From NCBI GenBank assembly GCA_036563485.1, contig DATCMI010000001.1, positions 434,001 to 498,000 on the forward strand: a DNA stretch of 64,000 bases, given 5' to 3'. The translations under genes and the position numbers were made by a program. This stretch comes from Sphingomicrobium sp. (lineage in GTDB: Bacteria > Pseudomonadota > Alphaproteobacteria > Sphingomonadales > Sphingomonadaceae). Shown here piece after piece: positions 1-9,872 of this stretch (the stretch's first letter is position 1; every line of letters starts with the position of its first letter). The notes beneath the pieces are model-generated. The model ran no database searches. It was given only the letters and a program-made list of their open reading frames with translations, and was not told where the DNA came from.

Positions 1-789
<789 letters not shown>

Positions 790-815
790 TTACGCGCACG
801 CGCGTGAGGCCCTGG

Positions 816-1103
816 TCAGCCGACGATCCCGAGGATGTCGCTTTCCTTCATGATGATGAGGTCTTCACCGTCGATCTTCACTTCGGTGCCCGACCACTTG
901 CCGAACAGGATCTTGTCGCCGGCCTTGACGTCCAGCGGCGAAACCTTGCCGTCTTCGGACTTGGCGCCGGCGCCGACGGCGACGACTTCGCCTTCCTGCG
1001 GCTTTTCCTTGGCGGTGTCGGGAATGATGATCCCGCCCGCGGTCTTCTCGTCAGCCTCGACGCGGCGGACGAGAACACGGTCATGAAGCGGCCTGAAACC
1101 CAT
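816..1103 (-). CDS. groES: Co-chaperonin GroES (Hsp10)
   Basis: Heptameric lid of the GroEL folding chamber. At 95 aa it is the normal length. It begins [14 protein letters not shown] and carries the mobile loop with GGIIIPDTA around residues 23-31, which docks on GroEL. The central roof segment and the C-terminal strand DILGIVG are present. It is the first gene of a two-gene unit with groEL, 36 bp downstream of the CIRCE palindrome. Expression is therefore expected to be controlled by HrcA (encoded outside the window), with derepression on heat shock. Confidence 0.97.
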   Translation of the reverse strand: MGFRPLHDRVLVRRVEADEKTAGGIIIPDTAKEKPQEGEVVAVGAGAKSEDGKVSPLDVKAGDKILFGKWSGTEVKIDGEDLIIMKESDILGIVG

Positions 1104-1139
1104 AATGAGCCCCTCTATTTGCTCTGTTGAACCTTAGCC

Positions 1140-1168
1140 GCTGGCACTCTCACGTTGGGAGTGCCAGC
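1140..1168 (-). promoter_or_regulatory. CIRCE operator upstream of groESL (HrcA binding site)
   Basis: A perfect inverted repeat with arms CTGGCACTC (1141-1149) and GAGTGCCAG (1159-1167) separated by exactly 9 nt, extended by one more G/C pair on each side. This matches the CIRCE consensus TTAGCACTC-N9-GAGTGCTAA except at the outermost positions, where changes are symmetric and keep the palindrome. It lies 36 bp upstream of the groES start, where it would sit in the leader or at the promoter. Confidence 0.93.
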
Positions 1169-1229
1169 GATGCGAGGGCATGTGGTTGTGCCCTGTTCAT
1201 CTGTCAACAGGTGCGCGGAGCAGATTTTT

Positions 1230-2630
1230 CTAGGCGTGCTGAAGCCGGGTCAGGCCGAGCCGCTCCCGCCTGATCCAGCGGAACAGCATCAGCACGGCGA
1301 CGGCGGCAAGGCCGCTCGCAAGGCCGATCCAGATGCCGAGCCCCTTCCAGTCGAGCCCAAAGCCGAGCCATACGGCAATGCCGAGCCCGACTACCCAATA
1401 GCCGACGGCGGCATAGATCAGCGGCCACCTTGTATCGTGGAGGCCGCGCAGCATGCCGGCGCTGATCACCTGAGCCCCGTCGACGATCTGGAACGCAGCC
1501 GCCACGCCAAGGAAGGTGACCGCGAGCCCGCGTGTTTCGGCGCTAGCGCTGGGGCCAAGGAACAAAGCGACGATCTCGTGCGGGTAGATCCACATCCCGA
1601 GCGCAGCCGCCGCCATGAAGACGATGCCGATAGTCCATGCCGTCCAGCCGGCACGGCCGAGCCCGTCCGTGTCGCCGGCGCCGAGGGCGCGACCGACGCG
1701 CACCGTCGCCGCCTGGCTGATGCCGACAGGCACCATGAACGTGAGCGCTGCGAACTGGATTGCGACCGCGTGAGCGGCAACGGCCGATGTCCCGATCCAG
1801 CCCATGAAATAAGCCGCCATGGCGAAGACGCCGACCTCCAGCGCAAGCGACAGGCCGATCGGCCATCCCAGCCGGCTCATCGCGAGTGACCGTTCACGGT
1901 CGAACCGCCACCAGCGGCCGAACAGATGAAAGCGCCTGAATTGCCGGTCACGCCTGATGAGCAGGATCAAGGCCACGCAGGCGAAGGTCCAGGTGATCGT
2001 GCTTCCCAGCCCGCCGCCGACGATACCCAAGGCGGGCAGGCCGAAGTGACCGAAGATCAACGACCAGCCCAGGAGCGCGTTGACGACGATCGCGGCGAGG
2101 CTGAGCCACAGGACGATGCGCGGCCGCTCCAAGGCGGCGACGAAATTGCGCAACAGCTGGAACAGCAGCCACGGCGCGGTGCACCACATGTAAGCGCGGA
2201 TGAACGTCTGTCCGCTCTCGGCAAGCTCCGCCGATTGGCCGAGCGCAAGCATGATCGGAGCCAGGTTCCACAGCAGCAGCCAGTAAGGCGGCATGGCGAT
2301 GATCAGCAGCCACAGCCCGGCACGGAAGGTGCGACGCACGTCCCGCACGGCGTTCGAGCGATGGCCAAGCGCCGTCGCCATCATTGGCGACGACGCGAGC
2401 AGGAGCCCGAGCAGGACGACGTTGAAGACGAAGGCGAAGTTCAGCGCTAGCGTTGTCGCGGCGAGCGCCACTTCTCCGAGCCGGCCCATCAAGATGATGT
2501 CCGTCGAATGGATGACCTGCTGCGTGAGGCTTGCAAGGATCAGCGGCCAGGCGAGCGCCATCATCGCCCGGAATTCACCGCGCCACGGCCGACCCGCCTG
2601 CTCCTCTGCACTGTCCCGACTTGCGTCCAT
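1230..2630 (-). CDS. MATE family multidrug efflux transporter (NorM-like)
   Basis: Predicted inner-membrane antiporter that exports cationic drugs or metabolites in exchange for Na+ or H+. At 466 aa, with about 12 hydrophobic helices in two homologous halves, it fits the MatE duplicated-domain family. The first half begins MMALAWPLILASLTQQV and the second MSRLGWPIGLSLALEV, the paired helix-1 motifs of the repeat. The start at 2628-2630 (MDASRDS) is chosen because the open frame further upstream is not MATE-like and would run into sppA. It is transcribed divergently from sppA across a 97-bp gap. The substrate cannot be read from the sequence. Confidence 0.9.
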   Translation of the reverse strand: MDASRDSAEEQAGRPWRGEFRAMMALAWPLILASLTQQVIHSTDIILMGRLGEVALAATTLALNFAFVFNVVLLGLLLASSPMMATALGHRSNAVRDVRRTFRAGLWLLIIAMPPYWLLLWNLAPIMLALGQSAELAESGQTFIRAYMWCTAPWLLFQLLRNFVAALERPRIVLWLSLAAIVVNALLGWSLIFGHFGLPALGIVGGGLGSTITWTFACVALILLIRRDRQFRRFHLFGRWWRFDRERSLAMSRLGWPIGLSLALEVGVFAMAAYFMGWIGTSAVAAHAVAIQFAALTFMVPVGISQAATVRVGRALGAGDTDGLGRAGWTAWTIGIVFMAAAALGMWIYPHEIVALFLGPSASAETRGLAVTFLGVAAAFQIVDGAQVISAGMLRGLHDTRWPLIYAAVGYWVVGLGIAVWLGFGLDWKGLGIWIGLASGLAAVAVLMLFRWIRRERLGLTRLQHA

Positions 2631-2727
2631 ACCGGCCGCGTAGCGACAAGGTTGTATATCGAAAAGGTTTGGCCGCTCGCCGCAAGCTCCGCTAGCGAGG
2701 CGGCAAGAACCTTCAGAGGCCCTGCAC

Positions 2728-4575
2728 ATGAAATTCATACGCGCGATCTGGAAGCTGCTGGTCGGGATCAAGGACGCGATGGTCCTGGTCGCGATGCTGC
2801 TGTTCTTCGCCTTGCTGTACGGCGCGCTTTCCGCGCGGCCGGCGCCCGTGAAGGACGGCGTCCTTGCGCTGAACCTCAACGGCAGCCTCGTCGAGCAGCC
2901 GGCACGCGCATCCTGGTCGGACGTCGCGAGCGGCAGCCGCCTGGGCGAATATCGCCTGCGCGACCTCGTCGCCGCCCTCGACAAAGCGAAGGACGACAGC
3001 CGCGTGAAAGCCGTTGCTTTGGACCTCGATGGGTTCCTGGGTGGTGGGCAGGTGGCCGTCGGCGATCTCGCCGACGCGGTGCGGCGGGTGCGCGCAAGCG
3101 GCAAGCCGGTGGTCGCGTACGGAGTTGGCTATACCGACAGCAGCTACCAGCTGGCGTCCGCGGCGTCGGAGATCTGGCTGAACCCACTGGGTGCGGTGCT
3201 GCTCACGGGACCGGGCGGCGCGAACCTCTACTACAAGGGCCTACTCGACAAGCTCGGTGTGACGGCCAACGTCTATCGCGTCGGCACCTACAAGGCGGCA
3301 GTCGAGCCGTTCATCCGCAACGACATGTCGCCCGAGGCGCGGCAGAACGCGCTGGCGCTCGCCCAGGCCCGGCTCGAGACGTGGCGCCAGAGCGTCAAGC
3401 AGGCGCGTCCGAAGGCGAATGTCGACCTGTTCCTCAAAGACATGAACGGCGCCGTCGAGGCCGCGGGCGGCGACATGGCGAAAGCCGCGCTTGAGAACGG
3501 CTTCGTCGACAAGATCGGCAGCCGCGAGGATTATGAAAAAAGGCTGGCGCAACTCGGCGGCGAAAGCGGCAATGCGGAGGGGTTCGCCGACATCAAGCTG
3601 GCGTCGTACGTGCGCGACGTGGTCGAGGAGCCGACCGGCCCGATCGGCGTCGTCACCGTCGCCGGCATGATCGTCGACGGCAAGGCTGGCCCCGGCACCG
3701 CCGGCGGCGACACGGTAGCGGAGGAGATTGGCCGAGCAGTCGACGCCGGCGTGAAAGCGCTGGTGCTTCGCGTCGACAGCCCCGGCGGATCCGTGCTCGC
3801 GTCCGAGCGCATCCGGCAAGCACTGCTTCAGGCGAAGGCGCGGAACATCCCGATTGTGGTGTCGATGGGCAATGTCGCCGCTTCCGGCGGCTATTGGGTC
3901 GCGACCCCCGCCAACTTCATCTACGCCGAACCGGGAACGATCACCGGCTCGATTGGCGTGTTCGGCGTGCTTCCGAGCTTCGAAGGCGCGCTGCAGAAGC
4001 TCGGCCTCGGTGCCGATGGCGTGAAGACGACGCCGCTGTCCGGCGAGCCCGACCTGTGGCATGGGCCGTCCGCTGAAGCCGACCAGCTGATCCAGACCGG
4101 CGTCAACGCGACGTATGCGCGGTTCCTTAGCCTCGTCGCGCAGTCGCGGAAGAAGACCCCGCAGCAGGTCAACGAGATCGCGCAGGGCCGGGTGTGGGAC
4201 GGCGGTTCCGCCCGCCAGATAGGCCTCGTCGACGGCTTCGGCGGCATGGAGGAAGCCATCGCCAAGGCGGCGCAGCTGGCGAAGCTCGGCGACGAGCGGC
4301 GAGTCCGTTATTTCGAGGCGCCGAAGGGCTTCAAGCAGGAACTGATCGATTCCATCGCGTCAGAGGAAAGCGACGCGAACGCAGCGCCGCAGGACGCGTT
4401 CGCCTCCCTCGCTCGAGCGCCGCAGCAGCAGCTTGCGGCTGCCATGGCGGAGGTGCGAGCCATCCTGAACGGCCCGAGCATCCAGGCGCGCTGCGTGGAA
4501 TGCGCGCCGGCGGCGCCGGTGCGGGCGCAGGCCGACGTCAGTCTGCTCGATGTCCTCAAGGCCTGGCTATCCTGA
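2728..4575 (+). CDS. sppA: Signal peptide peptidase SppA, 67-kDa type
   Basis: Membrane-bound serine protease of family S49 that degrades cleaved signal peptides. At 615 aa with tandem S49 domains it is the long (E. coli-type) form. A membrane anchor lies at about residues 16-36. The catalytic dyad is visible: Lys189 in GTYKAAVEPF of the first repeat, and Ser386 in AASGGYW of the second repeat, the nucleophile position. A CAGAGG ribosome-binding site lies 8 nt before the ATG. The gene stands 47 bp ahead of an M28 peptidase on the same strand, so the two may be co-transcribed. Confidence 0.95.
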   Translation: MKFIRAIWKLLVGIKDAMVLVAMLLFFALLYGALSARPAPVKDGVLALNLNGSLVEQPARASWSDVASGSRLGEYRLRDLVAALDKAKDDSRVKAVALDLDGFLGGGQVAVGDLADAVRRVRASGKPVVAYGVGYTDSSYQLASAASEIWLNPLGAVLLTGPGGANLYYKGLLDKLGVTANVYRVGTYKAAVEPFIRNDMSPEARQNALALAQARLETWRQSVKQARPKANVDLFLKDMNGAVEAAGGDMAKAALENGFVDKIGSREDYEKRLAQLGGESGNAEGFADIKLASYVRDVVEEPTGPIGVVTVAGMIVDGKAGPGTAGGDTVAEEIGRAVDAGVKALVLRVDSPGGSVLASERIRQALLQAKARNIPIVVSMGNVAASGGYWVATPANFIYAEPGTITGSIGVFGVLPSFEGALQKLGLGADGVKTTPLSGEPDLWHGPSAEADQLIQTGVNATYARFLSLVAQSRKKTPQQVNEIAQGRVWDGGSARQIGLVDGFGGMEEAIAKAAQLAKLGDERRVRYFEAPKGFKQELIDSIASEESDANAAPQDAFASLARAPQQQLAAAMAEVRAILNGPSIQARCVECAPAAPVRAQADVSLLDVLKAWLS

Positions 4576-4622
4576 TCGGGCACGACCACTAAGCACACCA
4601 AGTTTCGTCCAAGGGGGGACCG

Positions 4623-5972
4623 ATGTTCATTCGTTTTGCCGCGCTGCTGCTCGCCAGCAGCGCCGTTGCCGCAGCGCCAAGCACTGCACAGAGCACAATA
4701 ACCGAGCGGTCCGTGTCGGCACATCAGACCTTCCTCGCCAGCGATGCGCTGCAAGGGCGCGGAAGCGCGACCCGCGACGAAGCCATCGCTGCGGCTTATG
4801 TGGCGTCTCAGTTCCAGTCCTACGGACTGGTGCCGGCACCGGGCATGGACGGCTATCTTCAACAGGCCACGGTGATCCGGACACGGCTGGACGGCGCGCC
4901 GTCCATGACGGTCGGCGGAACGCCGATTGCCGCGCCGACGCTGATCCTGGCGTCGGGCAATGCGGTGTCCGGGCCGCTCACGATCATCAGTTCCGCCGAC
5001 CCGGCCAAGCTGCCGAGTGCCCCGGTCGTGCTCGTCACCGACCCGGCAGCGGATGCCCGCGCCCTGTTCGGCGCCGCGGCGCGTAAAAAGGTCAAGCTGC
5101 TGCTGTTGCCGGAAACCGAGGCCAGCCGCGGGCTGCTCGGGATGGTCGGCGGCCAGGCTCGGCTTCCGACATATCTGGAGGGCAAGGCGCCGGAAGGTGA
5201 AGTGACGCTTGCGCTGGTCCCGGCGTCGGCACTGGCGCTGATGGCGAGCAAGCCTGAGGCGGCGGTCGAGCTCAAGGTGCCGGTGAAGCTGGAAAAGGCA
5301 ATCACCACCAACGCGATCGGCTATCTGAAGGGCAGCGATGCGAAGGCAGGCACGATCCTGCTGAGCGCGCACCTCGACCATCTCGGCGTCCGGGCAGACG
5401 GGACGATCATGCACGGCGCGAACGACGATGCGTCGGGCACGACGGCGGTAATGGAGCTGGCGAAAACCCTGGCGGCGGGCAAGAAGCCGCGGCGCAGCAT
5501 CATCTTCGCAGCCTTCGGCAGCGAGGAGCTGGGCGGATTCGGATCGACTTTTTTCGCCGAGCATCCGCCGGTGCCGCTCACTCAGATCGTCGCCAATCTC
5601 TCGTTCGAGATGATCGGCGCGCAGGATCCCAAGCTGCCGAAGAACAATTTGATGATGACGGGGTTCGAGCGCTCCACCCTGGGTCCGGCCCTGAAGAAGC
5701 AGGGCGGGCTGGTCGCGCGTGACCCCTATCCCGAGCAGCGGTTCTTCGAGCGATCGGACAATTACTCGCTCGCCTTGAAAGGCGTGGTTGCGCACACGGT
5801 GTCGGGCTGGGCGGTGGTGCCGACCTATCACAAGCCGGACGACACCAACGCCAAGCTCGACATCCCATTCATGACGGCGGCTATCCGCTCGCTGGTCGCG
5901 CCGATGCGCTGGCTGGCGAACAGCCGCTTCGTGCCGAGCTGGACGCCGGGCGGCAAGCCGGAGAAGCGCTGA
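4623..5972 (+). CDS. Secreted M28 family zinc metallopeptidase
   Basis: Predicted periplasmic or exported aminopeptidase with two co-catalytic zinc ions. It has a Sec signal peptide (hydrophobic residues 5-18, then AAAPSTAQS). All M28 ligands are recognisable: His250 and Asp252 in SAHLDHLG, Asp268 in GANDDASG, Glu301/Glu302 in GSEELGG as base and ligand, and His403 in PTYHKPDD. The segment before the catalytic domain (about residues 80-220) looks like the PA-type insertion common in this family. The ribosome-binding site AAGGGGG lies 5 nt before the ATG. It converges with lpdA, leaving a 21-bp gap. Confidence 0.93.
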   Translation: MFIRFAALLLASSAVAAAPSTAQSTITERSVSAHQTFLASDALQGRGSATRDEAIAAAYVASQFQSYGLVPAPGMDGYLQQATVIRTRLDGAPSMTVGGTPIAAPTLILASGNAVSGPLTIISSADPAKLPSAPVVLVTDPAADARALFGAAARKKVKLLLLPETEASRGLLGMVGGQARLPTYLEGKAPEGEVTLALVPASALALMASKPEAAVELKVPVKLEKAITTNAIGYLKGSDAKAGTILLSAHLDHLGVRADGTIMHGANDDASGTTAVMELAKTLAAGKKPRRSIIFAAFGSEELGGFGSTFFAEHPPVPLTQIVANLSFEMIGAQDPKLPKNNLMMTGFERSTLGPALKKQGGLVARDPYPEQRFFERSDNYSLALKGVVAHTVSGWAVVPTYHKPDDTNAKLDIPFMTAAIRSLVAPMRWLANSRFVPSWTPGGKPEKR

Positions 5973-5993
5973 GCAGCGCGTCTGCGCAGCCGG

Positions 5994-7388
5994 TCAGATG
6001 TGGATCGGCTTGCCTGTGACTGCCATCGCCGCTTCCTTGAGCGCTTCCTCGTGCGTCGGGTGCGGGTGGCAGGTGTAGGCGATGTCTTCGGATGTCGCGC
6101 CGAACTCCATGGCCAACGCCGCTTCGCCGATCATCGTCCCCGCAACCGAGGCGATGACCCAGACGCCGAGCACGCGATCCGACTTGGCGTCGGCGATGAC
6201 CTTCACGAAGCCGTCCATCTCGCGATTGGTCTTGGCCCGGCTGTTGGCGAGCATCGGGAACTTGCCGACCTTGATCTCGCCGCCGGCCTTCGCCTCTTCT
6301 TCGGTGAGGCCGACACCCGCGATTTCCGGCATGGTGTAGACCACCGACGGGATCACCGCGTGGTTCACGATGCCGGTCTGGCCGGCAATATTCTCCGCGA
6401 CCGCGATGCCTTCGTCCTCCGCCTTGTGGGCGAGCATCGGACCCGGGATGACGTCGCCGATCGCCCAGATGCCCGGCACCGAGGTGCGGAAGTCGTGGTC
6501 CGTTTCGACCTGGCCACGCTTGTTGAGCTGGAGCCCGGCCTTTTCGAGGCCGAGGTTCTCGGTGTTCGGCTTGCGACCGATCGACACGAGGACGACGTCT
6601 GCCTCGATGGTCTCGGCCGCGCCGCCGGCGGCGGGCTCGACGGTCAGCGTCACGGTGTCGCCGTTGCGCTCGGCCTTGGTGACCTTGGTCGAGAGCTTGA
6701 ACTCGAAGCCCTGCTTCTTGAAAATCTTTTTGGCTTCCTTGCGGACGTCGCCGTCGAAGCCCGGCAGGATCTGGTCGAGGAACTCGACGACGGTAACTTC
6801 GGCGCCGAGGCGCTTCCACACCGAGCCGAGCTCGAGCCCGATGACGCCGCCGCCGATGACGACCAGGCGCTTGGGCACCTGCGCCAGCTCCAGCGCGCCG
6901 GTGGAATCGACGATCCTCTCCTGATCGACGGTGATGCCGGGCAGCTGAGTGACCGACGATCCGGTGGCGATGACGATGTTCTTGGCGCGGACCGTGCGAC
7001 CGGCAACGGTGACGGTGTCGGCGCTCTCGAATGTCGCATGGCCCTTCAGCCACTCGACCTTGTTCTTCTTGAACAGGAACTCGATGCCGCCGGTCAGGCC
7101 CTTGATCGCTTCGATCCGGGTCGCGTGCATCTGGCCGAGGTCGAGCTCGACGTTCGAAGCCTTGACGCCCCATTTGGCGAGCGTGCCGTGCGCGGCCTCC
7201 TCGAACAGCTCGGACGCGTGGAGAAGCGCCTTTGACGGAATGCAGCCGACGTTGAGGCAGGTCCCGCCGAGCGTCTCGCGGCTTTCGGCGCAGGCGGTCT
7301 TCAGGCCGAGCTGCGCGGCGCGGATCGCCGCGACATAACCGCCGGGGCCGGCGCCAATCACCAGGACGTCGAAATCGTAATCAGCCAT
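5994..7388 (-). CDS. lpdA: Dihydrolipoyl dehydrogenase (E3)
   Basis: FAD flavoprotein that reoxidises dihydrolipoyl groups of 2-oxo acid dehydrogenase complexes and passes electrons to NAD+. At 464 aa it is normal in length. It shows the FAD dinucleotide motif VIGAGPGG near residue 10, the redox disulfide C44-LNVG-C49 in GGTCLNVGCIPSK, the NAD motif GGGVIGLELG around residue 180, and the C-terminal catalytic His in CHPHPTHEEAL. The start MADYDFDVLVIG is chosen over an upstream in-frame extension with no homology. It probably serves the SucA-SucB complex encoded nearby, but two plus-strand genes separate lpdA from sucB. Confidence 0.97.
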   Translation of the reverse strand: MADYDFDVLVIGAGPGGYVAAIRAAQLGLKTACAESRETLGGTCLNVGCIPSKALLHASELFEEAAHGTLAKWGVKASNVELDLGQMHATRIEAIKGLTGGIEFLFKKNKVEWLKGHATFESADTVTVAGRTVRAKNIVIATGSSVTQLPGITVDQERIVDSTGALELAQVPKRLVVIGGGVIGLELGSVWKRLGAEVTVVEFLDQILPGFDGDVRKEAKKIFKKQGFEFKLSTKVTKAERNGDTVTLTVEPAAGGAAETIEADVVLVSIGRKPNTENLGLEKAGLQLNKRGQVETDHDFRTSVPGIWAIGDVIPGPMLAHKAEDEGIAVAENIAGQTGIVNHAVIPSVVYTMPEIAGVGLTEEEAKAGGEIKVGKFPMLANSRAKTNREMDGFVKVIADAKSDRVLGVWVIASVAGTMIGEAALAMEFGATSEDIAYTCHPHPTHEEALKEAAMAVTGKPIHI

Positions 7389-7542
7389 CGTTCTCTTTCG
7401 GGAGGAAAATGTGTCGGGCGCGACATAAGGGGCCGCAGCGCCTGAATCCACCCACCTGTGCCAGCCGCGCCGACGGCAAGGGTTAGATGTTGCCGCATTG
7501 CTCTTCGTCTGCGACTGAACATTGGATTGGAGACCAGCACGC

Positions 7543-7839
7543 GTGACTTACAACGACAGCTTTCAAGACCGGATCAGGAATGCGGCCGAGGCGCGGGAGA
7601 AAGCGCTCGCCAGGCTGAAGGCCAAACCGCCGATGGACGAGAAGGTCGTGGCGGAGCGCAAGGCGCGGCAGGAGCAGCGCGAAGCCAAGGCCGCCGAAAA
7701 GTCCGCCGCCAAGAAAGCCGCGCGCGAAGCCGAGGCTGCGGCCAAAGCCGAAAGGGCCGCTGCCCCGCCGCCACCTACCGAAGAAGAGCGCAAGGCCGCG
7801 CGCGACGCGAAATATGCGGCCCGAAAGGCCCGCAAGTAG
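7543..7839 (+). CDS. Small Ala/Lys/Glu-rich protein resembling the DUF6481 family
   Basis: A 98-aa highly charged protein, nearly all predicted helix, with SFQDRIRNA near the N-terminus followed by long runs of alternating Ala, Lys, Glu and Arg and a PPPPTEEE hinge. The layout (F-x-D-R motif, then A/E/K-rich helix) resembles small proteins labelled DUF6481 in sphingomonads; their function is not known to me. The GTG at 7543 is chosen because GGAGA lies 9 nt upstream. A TTG at 7522 in the same frame has no such signal. It sits 10 bp before the SAM-dependent methyltransferase-like gene on the same strand. Confidence 0.7.
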   Translation: MTYNDSFQDRIRNAAEAREKALARLKAKPPMDEKVVAERKARQEQREAKAAEKSAAKKAAREAEAAAKAERAAAPPPPTEEERKAARDAKYAARKARK

Positions 7840-7849
7840 CCGCCCAACG

Positions 7850-8521
7850 ATGAAAATGCGCGAACTGCTCGGCACGGCCAGGGTGCCGGGCGGCGAGGAA
7901 CTGCGCCTGTTCCGGCGAGACCGCGATTTCATGATCGTGCTCGACCGCAACGAGCTGATGAACAGCCGGATGAGCGGGTCGGAGGAAGCGCTCGCGTCCT
8001 TGACCTGGGAGCGGCTGAAGAACCGCAGCAATCCGCGCCTGCTGATCGGCGGCTATGGCATGGGGTTCACGCTTCGGGCCGCCCTCGCGGTGCTTCCGGA
8101 CCAAGCGACGGTGGTGGTTTCGGAACTGGTCCCGGAGATCATCTCCTGGGCACGCGGGCCGATGGCGGAGCTGACTGCGGGCTGCCTCGACCACCCGCGG
8201 GTGACGGTAGTGGCGGAAGATGTCGCGGCGGTGATCGCGGCGGCGCGCGGCGAATATGACGCGATCCTGCTCGACGTGGACAACGGGCCCGATGGGCTGA
8301 CGCGTGCCGGGAACGACCGCCTCTATTCGGCCCCCGGCCTCGCAGCGGCGAAATCGGCGCTCGTGCGCGGCGGGATCCTGGCAATCTGGTCCGCGGCCGA
8401 CGACCCTGCCTTCACGAGAAGGCTCAACGCTAACGGCTTCGCCGCGAACCCGACGCAGGTCCGCGCCCGCAGCAACGGTAAAGGCGCGCAGCACACGATC
8501 TGGCTGGCGGAGAGCAAGTAA
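7850..8521 (+). CDS. Spermidine synthase-like / Rossmann-fold methyltransferase-like protein
   Basis: A 223-aa protein with the class I SAM-binding fold. LLIGGYGMGFTLRAAL at about residues 64-79 is the glycine-rich loop, SELVPE follows as the acidic end of strand 2, and ILLDVDNGPDG is the motif after strand 4. This pattern matches the spermine/spermidine synthase superfamily. The protein is shorter than true SpeE and lacks an obvious N-terminal tetramerisation domain, so the acceptor substrate is unknown. The ATG at 7850 is 10 bp past the preceding small gene, suggesting co-transcription. It converges with sucB. Confidence 0.75.
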   Translation: MKMRELLGTARVPGGEELRLFRRDRDFMIVLDRNELMNSRMSGSEEALASLTWERLKNRSNPRLLIGGYGMGFTLRAALAVLPDQATVVVSELVPEIISWARGPMAELTAGCLDHPRVTVVAEDVAAVIAAARGEYDAILLDVDNGPDGLTRAGNDRLYSAPGLAAAKSALVRGGILAIWSAADDPAFTRRLNANGFAANPTQVRARSNGKGAQHTIWLAESK

Positions 8522-8561
8522 GTTGGTCTGCTGTCGAGGTTAAGCCGAGGTTCCGCTCGAC

Positions 8562-9863
8562 CTAAAGGTCGATCAGCAGCCGCGTCGGGTCCTCGATCGC
8601 TTCCTTGACGCGCACCAGGAACGTCACCGCTTCGCGGCCGTCGATTAGGCGGTGGTCGTAGCTTAGCGCGAGATACATCATCGGCCGGGCGACGATCTGG
8701 CCGTCCTTGACCACCGGCCGCTCCTCGATGCGGTGCATGCCGAGCACAGCGGATTGCGGCGGGTTGATGATCGGCGTCGACAGCAAAGAGCCGAACACGC
8801 CGCCGTTTGAGATGGTGAAGGTGCCGCCGGTCATCTCGTCCATGGTCAGCGTGCCTTCCTTGGCGCGCTTGCCATAATCGGCGATGGTCTTCTCGATCTC
8901 GGCGAAGCTCATGGCGTGAGCATTGCGGACCACCGGAACGACGAGGCCCTTCGGCGCCGACACCGCCACCGAGACATCGAGATAGTCGCGATAGACGATC
9001 TCGTCGCCTTCGATGCTGGCATTCACCGACGGCACGTCCTTGGCGGCGAGCGCGCAGGCCTTCACGAAGAAGCCCATGAAGCCGAGGCGGATGCCGTGCT
9101 TCTTTTCGAACAGGTCCTTGTAGCGGGCGCGCGCCTCGATAACGGCGGTCATGTCGACGTCGTTGAAGGTGGTCAGCAGCGCGGCGGTGTTCTGCGCGTC
9201 CTTCAGGCGCTTGGCGATCGTCTGGCGGAGGCGCGACATCTTCACGCGCTCTTCGCGGCGCTCGCCGCCGGTGGACGTGGCAGGCCTCGCCTGCTGCGTT
9301 GCGGGCGCTGGAGCAGGCGCTGCCGGAGCCTTCGCCTCCGGCGCTTGCGACTTCTGCGCCTGAGCGGCGGCAATCACGTCGTCCTTGGTCAGGCGGCCAT
9401 CCTTGCCGGTGCCCTTGATCTTGGTCGGGTCGACATGATGCTCGAGCACCGCTCGGCGCACCGCCGGGGACATGGTCATCACGCCTTCGTCGGACGCCGA
9501 GGTTTCGCCGCCCTGCTCGGCAGGTGCCGGCTCCGGCGCGTTCTCGGTGCCGCGCAGCTGAGGGTTCTCGCCCGCACCGGCGGGGTTGGTGGCCGTCGAG
9601 GCGGCGCCGACCTCCGCGGCCGAGCCTGCTTCGTTAATTCGGGCAATGATGGCGCCGACCGCGACATTGTCGCCCTCGTTAGCGAGCTGCTCGCCCATCA
9701 CGCCGGCGATGGGCGAAGGCACTTCGACGCTGACCTTGTCGGTTTCCAGGCTGGCGATCGCTTCGTCGGCGGCGACCGCCTCCCCCGGCTTCTTCAGCCA
9801 CTGCGCAAGCGTGCCTTCGGTGATCGATTCCCCGAGCGCGGGGACTTGGACGTCGGTGGCCAT
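8562..9863 (-). CDS. sucB: 2-oxoglutarate dehydrogenase E2, dihydrolipoyl succinyltransferase
   Basis: E2 core of the 2-oxoglutarate dehydrogenase complex; transfers succinyl groups to CoA in the TCA cycle. It is 433 aa with three domains: an N-terminal lipoyl domain with the lipoylated Lys43 in ETDKVSVEV, a peripheral-subunit-binding domain starting [13 protein letters not shown], and a C-terminal catalytic domain with [12 protein letters not shown] carrying the catalytic His and Asp. Linkers are Ala/Pro rich. It lies 9 bp downstream of sucA on the same strand and is the last gene of the mdh-sucD-sucA-sucB unit. Confidence 0.97.
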   Translation of the reverse strand: MATDVQVPALGESITEGTLAQWLKKPGEAVAADEAIASLETDKVSVEVPSPIAGVMGEQLANEGDNVAVGAIIARINEAGSAAEVGAASTATNPAGAGENPQLRGTENAPEPAPAEQGGETSASDEGVMTMSPAVRRAVLEHHVDPTKIKGTGKDGRLTKDDVIAAAQAQKSQAPEAKAPAAPAPAPATQQARPATSTGGERREERVKMSRLRQTIAKRLKDAQNTAALLTTFNDVDMTAVIEARARYKDLFEKKHGIRLGFMGFFVKACALAAKDVPSVNASIEGDEIVYRDYLDVSVAVSAPKGLVVPVVRNAHAMSFAEIEKTIADYGKRAKEGTLTMDEMTGGTFTISNGGVFGSLLSTPIINPPQSAVLGMHRIEERPVVKDGQIVARPMMYLALSYDHRLIDGREAVTFLVRVKEAIEDPTRLLIDL

Positions 9864-9872
9864 GTCTTTCCC

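Noticed and set aside
2631..3104. N-terminal extension of the MATE frame to 3104 on the minus strand
   Set aside because: Lies inside sppA and does not resemble MATE; the family start is at 2630.
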